Shown piece by piece: positions 1 through 11,660 of a stretch of 45,373 bases of DNA. The DNA is taken from positions 181,699-227,071 of the forward strand of contig NZ_JACAQA010000006.1 of NCBI RefSeq assembly GCF_013385425.1, written 5' to 3'. The notes beneath the pieces were generated by a model. That model searched no databases and was not told where the DNA came from. It was given only the letters and a program-made list of their open reading frames with translations. The number at the start of each line of letters is the position of its first letter. The first letter of the stretch is position 1. This DNA is from Pseudomonas gingeri (GTDB lineage: Bacteria > Pseudomonadota > Gammaproteobacteria > Pseudomonadales > Pseudomonadaceae). Made by a program: the position numbers and the translations under genes.

Positions 1-20
1 TTGCCCGCGAAGAGGCCGGC
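1..20. repeat. REP/REPIN half, cut by window edge
   Basis: The first bases match the TTGCCCGCGAAGAGGCC arm seen in complete inverted pairs elsewhere in the window (13399-13430 and 38050-38080). Only the right end of one arm is present, just downstream of the sucD terminator. Confidence 0.6.
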
Positions 21-50
21 ACAGACGGCACAAACTTATCTGACACCCAG

Positions 51-81
51 AAAGCACAAAGGCCACCCGAAGGTGGCCTTT
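51..81 (-). terminator. Rho-independent terminator after sucD
   Basis: AAAGGCCACC (58-67) and GGTGGCCTTT (72-81) form a perfect 10-bp stem with a CGAA loop. Read on the minus strand, the stem is followed by TTTGTGCTTT. It lies about 30 bp past the sucD stop and ends the sdh-suc transcript. Confidence 0.85.
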
Positions 82-110
82 GCCGGTATTGCGTCAGCTA
101 AGCGCGAGGC

Positions 111-992
111 TTACTTGACCGCCCAACCGGTCAGCTCGGCCAGGGCCTTGCCGATGTCTGCCAGCGAACGCACGGTTTTCACACCGGCGTCTTGCAGGGC
201 CGCGAACTTCTCGTCCGCAGTGCCCTTGCCGCCGGAGATGATTGCGCCCGCATGGCCCATGCGCTTGCCCGCAGGGGCAGTCACACCAGCAATGTAGGAA
301 ACAACCGGCTTGGTCACGTGGGCCTTGATGTAGGCCGCCGCTTCTTCTTCAGCCGAACCGCCGATCTCACCGATCATGACGATCGCTTCGGTCTTCGGGT
401 CTTCCTGGAACAGCTTCAGGATGTCGATGAAGTTCGAGCCCGGGATCGGGTCACCGCCGATGCCGACGCAAGTCGACTGACCGAAACCGGCGTCAGTGGT
501 CTGCTTCACAGCTTCGTAGGTCAGGGTGCCGGAACGGGAAACGATACCGACCTTGCCTGGCAAGTGAATGTGACCTGGCATGATGCCGATCTTGCATTCG
601 CCTGGAGTGATCACGCCTGGGCAGTTAGGGCCGATCAGGATCACGCCCAGCTCGTCGCACTTGACCTTGGCGTCCAGCATGTCCAGGGTCGGAATGCCTT
701 CGGTGATGCAGACGATCAGCTTGATGCCGCCGAACGCTGCTTCCAGGATCGAGTCCTTGCAGAAAGGAGCTGGAACGTAGATCACGCTGGCGGTGGCGCC
801 AGTGGCAGCTACAGCGTCTTTCACGGTGTTGAACACGGGCAGGCCCAGGTGCTCGGTGCCGCCTTTGCCCGGCGTTACGCCACCAACCATCTTGGTGCCG
901 TATTCGATGGCTTGCTGGGTGTGGAAGCTACCCTGCGAACCGGTGATACCCTGGCAGATAACCTTGGTGTCTTTATTGATCAGGACGCTCAT
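111..992 (-). CDS. sucD: Succinyl-CoA synthetase, alpha subunit
   Basis: This is the ADP/GDP-forming succinate-CoA ligase alpha subunit (293 aa). With SucC it converts succinyl-CoA to succinate with substrate-level phosphorylation in the cytosol. The N-terminal CoA-binding Rossmann domain opens with [10 protein letters not shown]; the ligase domain contains GPNCPGVI. The phosphohistidine is H247 in [12 protein letters not shown], matching the family active site. The length is normal. The ATG overlaps the sucC stop by one base (TAATG), so translation is coupled and 1:1 stoichiometry is likely. It is the last gene of the sdh-suc series and is followed by a strong terminator. Confidence 0.98.
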   Translation of the reverse strand: MSVLINKDTKVICQGITGSQGSFHTQQAIEYGTKMVGGVTPGKGGTEHLGLPVFNTVKDAVAATGATASVIYVPAPFCKDSILEAAFGGIKLIVCITEGIPTLDMLDAKVKCDELGVILIGPNCPGVITPGECKIGIMPGHIHLPGKVGIVSRSGTLTYEAVKQTTDAGFGQSTCVGIGGDPIPGSNFIDILKLFQEDPKTEAIVMIGEIGGSAEEEAAAYIKAHVTKPVVSYIAGVTAPAGKRMGHAGAIISGGKGTADEKFAALQDAGVKTVRSLADIGKALAELTGWAVK

Positions 993-2158
993 TATTTGCC
1001 CTCCGCAGCTTTGACAACTTGTTGAGCAGCGTCGGTCAGGCTGGTAGCAGCGATGATGTTCAAACCGCTTTCTGCCAGTACTTTAGCGCCCAGCTCAGCG
1101 TTGTTGCCTTCAAGGCGAACAACAACCGGGATTTTCACGCCGACTTCTTTCACAGCGCCGATGATGCCTTCGGCAATCATGTCGCAGCGAACGATGCCGC
1201 CGAAGATGTTGACCAGTACGGCCGCGACGTTGGTGTCGGACAGAATGATCTTGAACGCTTCAGTTACGCGTTCCTTGGTTGCACCACCGCCCACGTCGAG
1301 GAAGTTGGCTGGTTTGCCGCCATGCAGGTTGACGATGTCCATGGTACCCATGGCCAGGCCGGCACCGTTGACCATGCAACCGATGTTGCCTTCCAGGGCT
1401 ACGTAGTTCAGTTCGAACTTGGCAGCGTGCGCTTCGCGCGGATCGTCCTGGGACGGATCGTGGAAGGTTTTCAGCTTGGGCTGACGGTACATGGCGTTGG
1501 CGTCGATGTTGATCTTGGCATCGAGGCAATGCAGATCGCCGTCGGCCTTGATCACCAGCGGGTTCACTTCCAGCAGGGCCAGGTCGTGATCCTTGAACAG
1601 TTTGGCCAGACCAACGAAGATCTTGGCGAACTGAGTCACTTGCTTGCCTTCCAGACCCAGCTGGAATGCCAGCTCGCGACCCTGGAATGGCTGAGCGCCA
1701 ACCAGTGGATCGATAGTGGCCTTGAGGATTTTCTCAGGGGTGTCGTGAGCGATTTTCTCGATGTCCACGCCACCTTCGGTGGAAGCCATGAACACGATGC
1801 GACGGCTCGAACGGTCAACGACAGCGCCCAGGTACAGCTCTTTAGCGATATCAGTGCACGATTCAACCAGGATCTTGGTGACAGGCTGGCCATTGGCATC
1901 AGTCTGATAGGTCACCAGACGCTTGCCCAGCCACTGCTGTGCGAAGGCTTTAGCGTCTTCTTTGCTGCGAACCAGCTTAACGCCGCCCGCTTTACCGCGA
2001 CCACCAGCGTGGACCTGGGCTTTGACAACCCACTCGGTCCCACCGATCTTGTCGCAAGCTTCTGCTGCTGCTTCCGGGGTATCTACCGCAAAACCCTGGG
2101 ATACTGGCAGGCCGTACTCAGCGAACAGCTGCTTACCCTGATACTCGTGAAGATTCAT
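992..2158 (-). CDS. sucC: Succinyl-CoA synthetase, beta subunit
   Basis: Beta subunit of succinyl-CoA synthetase, 388 aa. The chosen start gives [12 protein letters not shown], the universal N-terminus of the family; the open frame continues 52 codons upstream, but that extension has no family resemblance. An ATP-grasp domain is followed by the CoA-ligase domain. Visible motifs are [11 protein letters not shown] (nucleotide binding), EVNPLV (metal-binding acid) and [10 protein letters not shown] near the C-terminus. It sits 197 bp after lpdG, with hairpins in the gap, and overlaps sucD by one base. Confidence 0.98.
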   Translation of the reverse strand: MNLHEYQGKQLFAEYGLPVSQGFAVDTPEAAAEACDKIGGTEWVVKAQVHAGGRGKAGGVKLVRSKEDAKAFAQQWLGKRLVTYQTDANGQPVTKILVESCTDIAKELYLGAVVDRSSRRIVFMASTEGGVDIEKIAHDTPEKILKATIDPLVGAQPFQGRELAFQLGLEGKQVTQFAKIFVGLAKLFKDHDLALLEVNPLVIKADGDLHCLDAKINIDANAMYRQPKLKTFHDPSQDDPREAHAAKFELNYVALEGNIGCMVNGAGLAMGTMDIVNLHGGKPANFLDVGGGATKERVTEAFKIILSDTNVAAVLVNIFGGIVRCDMIAEGIIGAVKEVGVKIPVVVRLEGNNAELGAKVLAESGLNIIAATSLTDAAQQVVKAAEGK

Positions 2159-2192
2159 GCTTTTTACCGTCTTCGTTAGGTACTGCGCATTC

Positions 2193-2272
2193 GGTGCTGC
2201 ACTGATTGCAGTGCCGCACCACCTGTGACTGCTGCTTGCGTCGTTTTCCGGTTGCCCGGCCCGACGACGCAA
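2193..2272 (-). promoter_or_regulatory. Two intercistronic hairpins, lpdG-sucC gap
   Basis: First hairpin: GGTGC-T-GCACTG (2193-2204), loop ATTG, then CAGTGC-C-GCACC (2209-2220), an 11-pair stem with one mismatch. Second: TTGCGTCG (2236-2243) pairs with CGACGCAA (2265-2272). Neither has a T-tract on the minus strand, so they look like RNA-processing or stability elements rather than terminators. Their role is inferred. Confidence 0.5.
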
Positions 2273-2355
2273 GACTGCGTCCAGCGGACGTTCCGCGGTG
2301 AGTCTTGCGCACAAGGCTCACGACGGGCAGACCGCCGTGGTTTCTTATTATCTAC

Positions 2356-3798
<1,443 letters not shown>

Positions 3799-3821
3799 TC
3801 ATTCCTTATCGAATCAAACCG

Positions 3822-3844
3822 GACGGCCCCGCGTGGGGACCGTC
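3822..3844 (-). promoter_or_regulatory. Hairpin in sucB-lpdG gap
   Basis: GACGGCCCC (3822-3830), loop GCGT, then GGGG-A-CCGTC (3835-3844): a 9-bp GC-rich stem with one bulged A in the 110-bp gap. No T-run follows on the minus strand, so an mRNA-stability role is more likely than termination. Confidence 0.4.
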
Positions 3845-3905
3845 GTGGGACGAAGCTGATCGTTCAAGCGGGCAAGGCGCCAGCGCCCTGCCCCCCTGGG
3901 CGCAA

Positions 3906-5129
3906 TCAGATATCCAGCAGCAGACGAGCCGGGTCTTCCAGCAGGTTCTTGATAGTCACCAGGAAAGACACCGCTTCCTTACCGTCGATCAGGCGGTGAT
4001 CGTAGGACAGCGCCAGGTACATCATCGGCAGGATCACCACTTCACCTTTGACCGCCATCGGGCGCTCGTTGATGTTGTGCATGCCCAGGATGGCGGCTTG
4101 TGGCGGGTTGACGATCGGCGTCGACAGCAGGGAACCGAATGTACCACCGTTGGTGATGGTGAACGTACCACCGGTCATCTCGTCGATGGACAGCTTGCCG
4201 TCACGGGCTTTCTTGCCGTAGGTGGCGATGCCGTTTTCGATCTCGGCCAGGCTCATCAGCTCGGCGTTGCGCAGGACCGGGACCACCAGGCCACGATCGC
4301 TGGACACCGCGACACCCACGTCAGAGTAGCCGTGGTAGACGATATCGGCGCCGTCGATGGAAGCGTTGACCGCCGGGAAGCGTTTCAGCGCTTCGGTGGC
4401 CGCTTTCACGAAGAACGACATGAAGCCCAGGCGCACGCCGTTGTGGGTCTTCTCGAACAGGTCCTTGTACTTCGAACGCAGGTCCATGATCGGCTTCATG
4501 TTCACTTCGTTGAAGGTGGTCAGCATCGCCATGTTCGACTGTGCTTCAACCAGGCGCTTGGCCACGGTGGCACGAACGCGGGTCATCGGCACACGCTTCT
4601 CGACGCGATCGCCGGCAGCGAACACCGGGGCGGCGGCAGCTGGAGCGGCAGCCTTGGCTGGAGCAGCAGCAGGCGCGGCTTTCTTGGCGGCAACAGCAGC
4701 CACCACGTCTTCCTTGGTCACACGACCGCCTTTGCCAGTGCCGGCAACGGAAGCGATGTTGATGCCGTTTTCTTCAGCCAGCTTGCGCGCGGCCGGTGCG
4801 GCCACCGGATCGTCTTCGCCAGCGGCGGCCGGAGCAGCGGCCTGGGCAGCCGCAGGAGCAGCGGCGGCGGCAGGAGCGGCAGCGGCAGCGCCGCCTTCAA
4901 CGATGGAGCCCAGGACTTCGTCGGACAGAACGGTATCGCCTTCGTTCTTGACGATAGCGCCCAGCACGCCGTCGGCGGTTGCGAGTACTTCCAAGACCAC
5001 TTTGTCGGTTTCGATGTCGACGATCAGGTCGTCACGCTTGACAGCATCGCCCGGTTTTTTGTGCCAGGTGGCAACGGTGCCATCGGCAACCGATTCCGGG
5101 AAAGTGGGGGCTTTGATCTCGATAGCCAT
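3906..5129 (-). CDS. sucB: 2-oxoglutarate dehydrogenase E2, succinyltransferase
   Basis: Dihydrolipoyllysine-residue succinyltransferase, 407 aa, the core of the 2-oxoglutarate dehydrogenase complex. A single N-terminal lipoyl domain carries the lipoylated lysine K43 in [10 protein letters not shown]. An Ala/Pro/Lys-rich linker (about 80-105) is followed by the E1/E3-binding domain ([11 protein letters not shown]...GRVTKEDV). A second Ala-rich linker leads to the catalytic domain, whose active site is DHRLIDG near the C-terminus. It lies 42 bp after sucA. The alanine-rich linker gives a locally extreme base composition; this is normal for E2 proteins. Confidence 0.97.
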   Translation of the reverse strand: MAIEIKAPTFPESVADGTVATWHKKPGDAVKRDDLIVDIETDKVVLEVLATADGVLGAIVKNEGDTVLSDEVLGSIVEGGAAAAAPAAAAAPAAAQAAAPAAAGEDDPVAAPAARKLAEENGINIASVAGTGKGGRVTKEDVVAAVAAKKAAPAAAPAKAAAPAAAAPVFAAGDRVEKRVPMTRVRATVAKRLVEAQSNMAMLTTFNEVNMKPIMDLRSKYKDLFEKTHNGVRLGFMSFFVKAATEALKRFPAVNASIDGADIVYHGYSDVGVAVSSDRGLVVPVLRNAELMSLAEIENGIATYGKKARDGKLSIDEMTGGTFTITNGGTFGSLLSTPIVNPPQAAILGMHNINERPMAVKGEVVILPMMYLALSYDHRLIDGKEAVSFLVTIKNLLEDPARLLLDI

Positions 5130-5171
5130 TATCTGTGGTTCCTTAAATTCGGTTTCAGGTGCGCGAAGGCG

Positions 5172-8003
5172 TTAAACAGTAAAGGCATCTTGCAGCAGTT
5201 TTTCCTGCTGCTCAGCGTGCATCGATGCATAACCACAAGCCGGTGCGGCAGAGGCGTCACGGCCGGCGTACTCAAGTACCAGCGACTTGTTGTGTCCGCC
5301 AACGATGCGACGCATGTGATGCTGACTGCTGTACCAGGCGCCCTGGTTCATCGGCTCTTCCTGACACCAGACGATGTGCTTGAGGTGTTTGTACGGCGCC
5401 AGGATTTCGATCAGGTCGTCTTCCGGGAACGGATACAGTTGCTCGATACGCACCACAGCGATGTCGTCACGGCCTTCGGCACGGCGTTTTTCCAGCAGGT
5501 CGTAGTAGACCTTGCCGCTGCACAGAATCAGACGGCTGACCTTTTTCGGGTCGAGAGCGTCGATTTCCGGGATAACGGTCTGGAACGAACCTTCGGCCAG
5601 ATCTTCCAGCGTGGAGATTGCCAGCTTGTGACGCAGCAGCGACTTCGGCGTCAGCACGATCAGCGGCTTGCGCAGCGGACGGATGACCTGACGACGCAGC
5701 AGGTGGTAGATCTGTGCCGGGGTAGTCGGCACGCAGACCTGGACGTTGTGCTCGGCGCACAGCTGCAGGTAGCGTTCCAGACGGGCCGAGGAGTGCTCCG
5801 GACCCTGGCCTTCATAACCGTGCGGCAGCAGCATGGTCAGACCGCACAGACGGCCCCACTTGTGCTCGCCACTGGTGATGAACTGGTCGACAACCACCTG
5901 GGCACCGTTGGCGAAGTCGCCGAACTGGGCTTCCCAGATCACCAGCGCCTCAGGCGTGGTGGTCGAGTAACCGTATTCGAACGCCAGCACGGCTTCTTCC
6001 GACAGGAACGAGTCGTACAGGTCGAAGCGTGGCTGACCTTCGTACAAGTTCTGCAGCGGAATGTAGGTGCCCGCGTCTTTCTGGTTGTGCAGCACGGCAT
6101 GACGGTGCGAGAACGTACCGCGGCCGATGTCCTGGCCGGTCATGCGGATCGGGTGACCTTCGAACGCCAGGGTCGCGTACGCCATGGTTTCGGCGTAACC
6201 CCAGTTGATCGGCAGGCCGCCGGCTTGCATCTTCTGACGGTCTTCGTAGATCTTCGCGACCTGGCGCTGGACCACGAAGCCTTCCGGAATTTCCAGCAGC
6301 TTGGCGGACAGTTCCTGCAAGGTCTTCAGATCGAAGCGGGTGTCGTGACGTGCGGTCCACGCGTGACCCAGGTACGGGCGCCAGTCGACGAACAACTCCT
6401 TGTTCGGTTCCTTGACCAGGCTTTTTACCACGTGCAGACCGTTGTCCAGGGCGTTGCGGTACTCGTCGATCTTCGCCTGGACACGCTCTTCGTCCAGCAC
6501 CTTGGCCTGAACCAAGCGCTCGGCGTACAGCTCACGGGTGGTGCGCTGCTTGGTGATCTGCTGATACATCAACGGCTGGGTGCCGCTAGGCTCATCCGCT
6601 TCGTTGTGACCACGACGACGGTAGCAGACCAGATCGATCACCACGTCGCGCTTGTACTGCATGCGGTAGTCGATGGCCAGCTGGGTCACGAACAGGACGG
6701 CTTCCGGATCATCGCCATTCACATGGAGGATCGGCGCCTGGATCATCTTCGCAACGTCGGTGGCGTACTCGGTGGAACGCGAGTCCAGCGGGTTGCTGAT
6801 GGTGAAACCGACCTGGTTGTTGATCACGATGTGCACGGTGCCGCCGGTCTTGAAACCGCGGGTCTGCGACATCTGGAAGGTTTCCATGACCACGCCTTGA
6901 CCGGCGAACGCCGCGTCACCGTGGAGGGAAATCGGCAGAACCTTGTCACCGGCCGCATCGTTGCGACGGTCCTGACGGGCGCGAACCGAACCTTCGACCA
7001 CCGGGGAAACGATTTCCAGGTGGGACGGGTTGAACGCCATGGCCAGGTGAACTTCACCGCCGGTGGTCATCACGTTGGACGAGAAGCCCTGGTGGTATTT
7101 CACGTCACCGGAACCCAGCTCGACCTTCTTCTTGCCTTCGAACTCGTCGAACAGCTCGCGCGGGTTCTTGCCGAAGGTGTTGACCAGCACGTTCAGACGG
7201 CCACGGTGGGCCATGCCGATAACGATTTCCTTGGTGCCGTAGGAACCGGAACGCTGGATCAGCTCGTCGAGCATCGGAATCAGGCTCTCGCCGCCTTCCA
7301 GACCGAAACGCTTGGTGCCCGGGTACTTGGTGCCCAGGTACTTTTCCAGGCCTTCGGCAGCGGTGACGCGCTCAAGCAGGTGGCTCTTGATTTCCGCGGA
7401 GAAGATCGGACGGCCGCGCACGCTTTCCAGACGCTGCTGGAACCAGTGGCGTTGCTCGGTATCGACGATGTGCGTGAATTCAGCGCCGATGGTGCGGCAA
7501 TATGTCTGCTGCAACGCTTCGTGAATTTCGCGTAGGCTCGCTTCCTCTTTGCCGATGAACAGGTCGCCGGCACGGAAGGTCGTATCAAGATCGGCATTGG
7601 TCAAGCCGTAATGATTGATCGACAGGTCTGCGGGTGCAGGACGCTGCCACAGTCCCAGCGGGTCGAGCTGGGCTGCCTGGTGGCCACGCATCCTGTAGGC
7701 CTGGATCAATCGCAGCACTTCAACCTGCTTCTTCTCGTGCTCACTGCTCACGCTGCCGGCGGAAACCGGTTGGGCGCGGCGCTGGTTCTTTGCCAGCAAG
7801 ACGAAATGGTCGCGGATTGTCGAGTGCGAAACATCGGTGGCAGCGTTGCCGTCAGCGGGCAACGTCTGAAATTTGGTGCGCCACTCTTCTGGCACAGCGT
7901 TAGGGTCGTGCAGGTAGAGCTCGTAGAGCTCTTCCACATAGGCAGCGTTACCACCTGAAAGATAGCCGCTGTTCCACATGCGCTGCATCACGCTTTCTTG
8001 CAT
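5172..8003 (-). CDS. sucA: 2-oxoglutarate dehydrogenase E1
   Basis: Thiamine-diphosphate-dependent E1 component (943 aa). It decarboxylates 2-oxoglutarate and succinylates the E2 lipoyl arm. The N-terminus has the short E2-contacting segment (MQESVMQRMWNSGYLSGG), typical of proteobacterial SucA. ThDP-domain motifs include GMAHRGRLNVL (about 260-270), HGDAAFAGQG and NNQVGFTISNP. The C-terminal transketolase-like domain contains GRGTFSHRHAV. The ATG start matches the family N-terminus, and the usual length of about 940 aa is met. It begins 293 bp after sdhB; whether it has its own promoter cannot be settled by eye. Confidence 0.97.
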   Translation of the reverse strand: MQESVMQRMWNSGYLSGGNAAYVEELYELYLHDPNAVPEEWRTKFQTLPADGNAATDVSHSTIRDHFVLLAKNQRRAQPVSAGSVSSEHEKKQVEVLRLIQAYRMRGHQAAQLDPLGLWQRPAPADLSINHYGLTNADLDTTFRAGDLFIGKEEASLREIHEALQQTYCRTIGAEFTHIVDTEQRHWFQQRLESVRGRPIFSAEIKSHLLERVTAAEGLEKYLGTKYPGTKRFGLEGGESLIPMLDELIQRSGSYGTKEIVIGMAHRGRLNVLVNTFGKNPRELFDEFEGKKKVELGSGDVKYHQGFSSNVMTTGGEVHLAMAFNPSHLEIVSPVVEGSVRARQDRRNDAAGDKVLPISLHGDAAFAGQGVVMETFQMSQTRGFKTGGTVHIVINNQVGFTISNPLDSRSTEYATDVAKMIQAPILHVNGDDPEAVLFVTQLAIDYRMQYKRDVVIDLVCYRRRGHNEADEPSGTQPLMYQQITKQRTTRELYAERLVQAKVLDEERVQAKIDEYRNALDNGLHVVKSLVKEPNKELFVDWRPYLGHAWTARHDTRFDLKTLQELSAKLLEIPEGFVVQRQVAKIYEDRQKMQAGGLPINWGYAETMAYATLAFEGHPIRMTGQDIGRGTFSHRHAVLHNQKDAGTYIPLQNLYEGQPRFDLYDSFLSEEAVLAFEYGYSTTTPEALVIWEAQFGDFANGAQVVVDQFITSGEHKWGRLCGLTMLLPHGYEGQGPEHSSARLERYLQLCAEHNVQVCVPTTPAQIYHLLRRQVIRPLRKPLIVLTPKSLLRHKLAISTLEDLAEGSFQTVIPEIDALDPKKVSRLILCSGKVYYDLLEKRRAEGRDDIAVVRIEQLYPFPEDDLIEILAPYKHLKHIVWCQEEPMNQGAWYSSQHHMRRIVGGHNKSLVLEYAGRDASAAPACGYASMHAEQQEKLLQDAFTV

Positions 8004-8198
8004 GCTTGGTCACCCTCGGTTAGGGGACACCACCGGCGAAAACACCACGCACGCTTGCAACAGTCCGAATGCCGAGACCAGAACAAGCCACTTGGGATCA
8101 CGCTGATAGTCCGGGTACCAGCCCGGATGCCCCTGCTGGTCTCATTTCTTCAAAAATAAGAGCCACAGCTTTATGAGCCGTTGCTCTGGTTATAGCCG

Positions 8199-8222
8199 GG
8201 GCGCGGGTTGAAGCCCGCGCCC
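8199..8222 (-). promoter_or_regulatory. GC-rich hairpin in the 293-bp sdhB-sucA gap
   Basis: GGGCGCGGG (8199-8207), loop TTGAAG, CCCGCGCCC (8214-8222): a perfect 9-bp stem. A second, weaker TCCGGG/CCCGGA hairpin lies at 8110-8127. There is no clear T-tract on the minus strand and no convincing -35/-10 pair for sucA that I can defend. The gap may partly separate sdh from suc expression (inference). Confidence 0.4.
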
Positions 8223-8296
8223 TGGCCTTTCTACGGTTACAGCGGTGCCACTATTTACAACTGCCGTTTTACAACAGCCAGGTTACAGCCGCTGAA

Positions 8297-9001
8297 TCAC
8301 ACGCCGCTTTGCAGCAACATGTTACGGATGTGACCGATGGCCTTGGTCGGATTCAGGCCTTTCGGACAGACGTTGACGCAGTTCATGATCCCGCGGCAGC
8401 GGAATACGCTGAACGGGTCATCCAGCGAAGCCAGACGCTCGGTGGTCTTGGTGTCGCGGCTGTCTGCCAGGAAGCGGTACGCTTGCAGCAGGGCGGCCGG
8501 GCCCAGGAACTTGTCGGGGTTCCACCAGAAGGACGGGCAGGAAGTCGAGCAGCAAGCGCACAGGATGCACTCGTACAGACCGTCCAGCTTCTCGCGCTCT
8601 TCCGGCGTCTGCAGACGTTCGATGGCCGGAGCCGGCGTGTCGTTCTGCAGGAATGGCTTCACCTTCTCGTATTGCTTGTAGAAGATGCTCATATCGACGA
8701 CCAAGTCACGGATCACCGGCAAACCAGGCAGCGGACGCACCACCAGCTTGTTGCCCTTGACCACGGCGGACAGCGGTGTGATGCACGCCAGGCCGTTCTT
8801 GCCGTTGATATTCATGCCGTCGGAACCGCACACGCCTTCACGGCACGAGCGACGATAGGAGAAACCTTCGTCCTGTTCCTTGATCAGGGCCAGTACGTCC
8901 AGCACCATCAAGTCCTTGCCACCGGTGTCGACCTGGAAAACCTGGGTTTTCGGCGCGGCGTCGGTGTCAGGGTTGTAACGATAAACTTCGACTTGCAACA
9001 T
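8297..9001 (-). CDS. sdhB: Succinate dehydrogenase iron-sulfur subunit
   Basis: Complex II iron-sulfur protein (234 aa), carrying electrons from SdhA flavin to quinone at the inner membrane. The 2Fe-2S cysteines are in SCREGVCGSDG (C53, C58) and C73. The 4Fe-4S/3Fe-4S ligands are in CILCACCSTSCP and CVNVCPKGLNP. I chose the ATG at 9001 (MLQVEVYRYNP), with AAAGGG eight bases upstream; a GTG three codons earlier is open but overlaps that ribosome-binding site. It lies 12 bp after sdhA and is the last gene of sdhCDAB. Confidence 0.97.
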   Translation of the reverse strand: MLQVEVYRYNPDTDAAPKTQVFQVDTGGKDLMVLDVLALIKEQDEGFSYRRSCREGVCGSDGMNINGKNGLACITPLSAVVKGNKLVVRPLPGLPVIRDLVVDMSIFYKQYEKVKPFLQNDTPAPAIERLQTPEEREKLDGLYECILCACCSTSCPSFWWNPDKFLGPAALLQAYRFLADSRDTKTTERLASLDDPFSVFRCRGIMNCVNVCPKGLNPTKAIGHIRNMLLQSGV

Positions 9002-9013
9002 ATCGATCACCCT

Positions 9014-10786
9014 TTAATAAGTCCGGACTTTTGGTTCGAAAGTCGGAACGGTCTTCGGCGAGAAGTTAACGGCACGCTTGGTCACACGCTTCTCACCCGG
9101 GAAGAACAGGGTATGGCACAGCCAGTTTTCGTCGTCGCGCTCTTCAAAGTCTTCACGGGCGTGGGCGCCGCGGGACTCTTTGCGATGCTCAGCGGCAATC
9201 GCCGTGGCTTCGGCCACTTCCAGCAGGTTTTGCAGCTCGAGGGCTTCGATACGCGCGGTGTTGAAGGCCTGGGACTTGTCGTTGATCTTGACGTTGGCAA
9301 TACGAGTGCGCAGGTCAGCCAACTGGGCGATGCCCTTCTGCATGTATTCGCCGGTACGGAATACACCGAAGTAGTTCTGCATGCAGCTTTGCAGCTCGCG
9401 ACGCAGAGTCGCCACGTCTTCGCCGTCGGTACGCTCGTTCAGAGCGGACAGACGTGCCAGTGCCGCCGTGATGTTGGCGTCGGTGGCGTCGTCGTAGTCG
9501 ATACCGTCGGTCAGGGCTTTTTCCAGGTGCAGGCCGGCCGCACGGCCGAAGACCACCAGGTCGAGCAGCGAGTTGCCGCCCAGGCGGTTGGCACCGTGAA
9601 CCGATACGCACGCCACTTCACCGACCGCGAACAGGCCCGGGATGATGGTGTCGACGCCTTCGGCGTCCTGGGTGATCGCCTGGCCATGGATGTTGGTGGC
9701 AACGCCGCCCATCATGTAGTGGCAGGTTGGAACGACCGGAACCGGGGCAACGACCGGGTCGACGTGGGCGAAGGTCTTGGAAAGTTCGCAGATACCTGGC
9801 AGGCGGCTGTGCAGCACTTCCTCGCCGAGGTGGTCGAGCTTGAGCAGCACGTGGTCGCCATTCGGGCCACAGCCGTTGCCGGCGATGATTTCCTTGACCA
9901 TCGAACGTGCTACCACGTCACGACCGGCCAGGTCTTTCGCGTTCGGAGCATAACGCTCCATGAAACGCTCGCCGTGCTTGTTGATCAGGTAACCGCCTTC
10001 ACCGCGGCAACCTTCGGTGACCAGTACACCGGCGCCGGCGATGCCGGTCGGGTGGAACTGCCACATTTCGATATCTTGTACCGGCACGCCAGCACGCAGG
10101 GCCATGCCGACGCCGTCACCGGTGTTGATCAGGGCATTGGTGGTGGACGAGTAGATACGACCGGCACCGCCGGTGGCCAGGACGGTGGCCTTGGCGCGGA
10201 TGTAGCTGGTTTCGCCGGTTTCGATGCAGATCGCGATCACACCGACAAACGCGCCGTCCTGGTTCTTCACCAGATCGACAGCGTAGTACTCGTTCAGGAA
10301 CACGGTCCCGGCTTTCAGGTTGCCCTGATAAAGGGTGTGCAGCAGCGCGTGACCGGTACGGTCGGAAGCGGCGCAAGTCCGTGCGGCCTGACCGCCTTTA
10401 CCGTAATCCTTCGACTGACCGCCGAATGGACGCTGGTAGATACGACCCTGCTCGGTACGCGAGAACGGCATGCCCATGTGGTCCAGCTCGTAAACGGCAG
10501 CCGGGCCTTCCTGACACATGTATTCGATAGCGTCCTGGTCACCGATATAGTCGGAACCCTTGACGGTATCGTACATGTGCCAGCGCCAGTCATCGTTCGG
10601 GTCGGCGGACGCGATGGCGCAGGTGATGCCACCCTGGGCCGATACGGTGTGCGAACGGGTCGGGAACACCTTGGTGATCACGGCCGTCTTGTGACCACCC
10701 TGGGCCAGTTGCAGCGCGGCACGCATGCCCGCACCGCCGCCGCCAATGATGATGGCGTCGAAAGAAATCGTTGGAATGTTAGCCAT
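9014..10786 (-). CDS. sdhA: Succinate dehydrogenase flavoprotein subunit
   Basis: Complex II flavoprotein, 590 aa, oxidising succinate to fumarate. The FAD Rossmann motif [13 protein letters not shown] starts near residue 13. The covalent-FAD histidine is H46 in [11 protein letters not shown]. Downstream lie HPTGI and [18 protein letters not shown], which hold substrate-binding and catalytic residues. Length and start (ATG) are typical. It begins 3 bp after the sdhD stop, so it is translated as part of the sdhCDAB message. Confidence 0.98.
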   Translation of the reverse strand: MANIPTISFDAIIIGGGGAGMRAALQLAQGGHKTAVITKVFPTRSHTVSAQGGITCAIASADPNDDWRWHMYDTVKGSDYIGDQDAIEYMCQEGPAAVYELDHMGMPFSRTEQGRIYQRPFGGQSKDYGKGGQAARTCAASDRTGHALLHTLYQGNLKAGTVFLNEYYAVDLVKNQDGAFVGVIAICIETGETSYIRAKATVLATGGAGRIYSSTTNALINTGDGVGMALRAGVPVQDIEMWQFHPTGIAGAGVLVTEGCRGEGGYLINKHGERFMERYAPNAKDLAGRDVVARSMVKEIIAGNGCGPNGDHVLLKLDHLGEEVLHSRLPGICELSKTFAHVDPVVAPVPVVPTCHYMMGGVATNIHGQAITQDAEGVDTIIPGLFAVGEVACVSVHGANRLGGNSLLDLVVFGRAAGLHLEKALTDGIDYDDATDANITAALARLSALNERTDGEDVATLRRELQSCMQNYFGVFRTGEYMQKGIAQLADLRTRIANVKINDKSQAFNTARIEALELQNLLEVAEATAIAAEHRKESRGAHAREDFEERDDENWLCHTLFFPGEKRVTKRAVNFSPKTVPTFEPKVRTY

Positions 10787-10789
10787 GAA

Positions 10790-11158
10790 TCAGATACCCC
10801 AGAGAATCTGCACACCCCAGACGAAGTAGGCGAACATCGCAACGCCGCATACTGCCTGGAAAAGGAAACGCACTGCTGTCGCGGACTTGCCCAGCGCCAT
10901 CGGCGTCAGGTAGTCGGTCGAAATGGTCCACATGCCGACCCAGGCGTGAGCGCCCAGGGCCACCAGGGCCAACAGACTGAAGATGCGCATCCCGTTGTGG
11001 GCGAACAGCCCGTGCCACTGGGCGTAGCCCAGGCCCGGATTCGCAACGACGTATCCGATCAGGAAGATGAAGTAAGCCGCGAGAACGACAGCAGATACGC
11101 GCTGCGCCATCCAGTCGTAGAGGCCCGAACGCGATAGGTTCGTAACGCTGGTTACCAT
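10790..11158 (-). CDS. sdhD: Succinate dehydrogenase membrane anchor
   Basis: Hydrophobic anchor subunit of complex II (122 aa). Three membrane segments are visible: about 18-38 (VLAAYFIFLIGYVV), 57-78 (ALVALGAHAWVGMW, with the probable haem/quinone histidine) and 95-116 (LFQAVCGVAMFAYFVW). The ATG at 11158 (MVTSVTNLSRSGLYDWM) fits the family N-terminus; an in-frame TTG two codons earlier is less likely. The start lies inside the end of sdhC (7-bp overlap), so the two anchors are translationally coupled. Confidence 0.95.
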   Translation of the reverse strand: MVTSVTNLSRSGLYDWMAQRVSAVVLAAYFIFLIGYVVANPGLGYAQWHGLFAHNGMRIFSLLALVALGAHAWVGMWTISTDYLTPMALGKSATAVRFLFQAVCGVAMFAYFVWGVQILWGI

Positions 11159-11526
11159 ATCCAAACTCCCGCCAGAACGATCAGCACCACGGAAATGGCG
11201 ATGACGATTTTAGAGCCCAGTTTGCCGCCTTCCAGCGTTTCACCGATGCCCATATCCATGATCAGATGGCGCACACCAGCCACCATGTGATACAGCAAGG
11301 CGGACAGAAGCCCCCATCCAATGAACTTGGCCAGCGGGCTGGTCAAGCACGCCTTCACCTCGGCGAAACCTTCCTCCGAACCCAGGGATTTGCCCAATGC
11401 ATACAGCATGAAGCCAAGGCCCAGGAAGAGAATGATGCCGGATACACGGTGAAGAAACGACGTAACGCCGGTTATGGGGAGTTTGATGGTCCTTAGGTCT
11501 AGGTTTACAGGTCGTTGGCTTTTCAC
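11152..11526 (-). CDS. sdhC: Succinate dehydrogenase cytochrome b556 subunit
   Basis: Large membrane anchor of complex II (124 aa). It begins MKSQRPVNLDLRTIKLPIT, matching the family N-terminus; the start codon is GTG, with no stronger in-frame alternative. HRVSG begins the first helix. Three membrane segments follow, with the haem ligand histidine in YHMVAGVRHLIMD. It is the first gene of the sdh-suc series; its promoter is about 130 bp upstream. Confidence 0.95.
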   Translation of the reverse strand: MKSQRPVNLDLRTIKLPITGVTSFLHRVSGIILFLGLGFMLYALGKSLGSEEGFAEVKACLTSPLAKFIGWGLLSALLYHMVAGVRHLIMDMGIGETLEGGKLGSKIVIAISVVLIVLAGVWIW

Positions 11527-11660
11527 GGCTTTTTTTTCACTGATGAGCCCTAACGATCAGGGCAAAGTTGTTGGGCAAGTGCACTGGTCAGGTACCCACC
11601 ACCCAGGGAGTGACGACCCCCAGTAAAACAGGCCCAAAAGCCCCTGGCGGTCGGGTGCCG

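Noticed and set aside
3996..7535. 1179-codon plus-strand open frame opposite sucB and sucA
   Set aside because: It is a shadow produced by G/C-rich third positions of the minus-strand genes, which have unmistakable family motifs. The translated protein shows no motifs, signal or RBS.
8309..11137. 942-codon plus-strand open frame opposite sdhB-sdhA-sdhD
   Set aside because: Antisense shadow of well-conserved complex II genes; His/Val/Asp-rich translation typical of such shadows.
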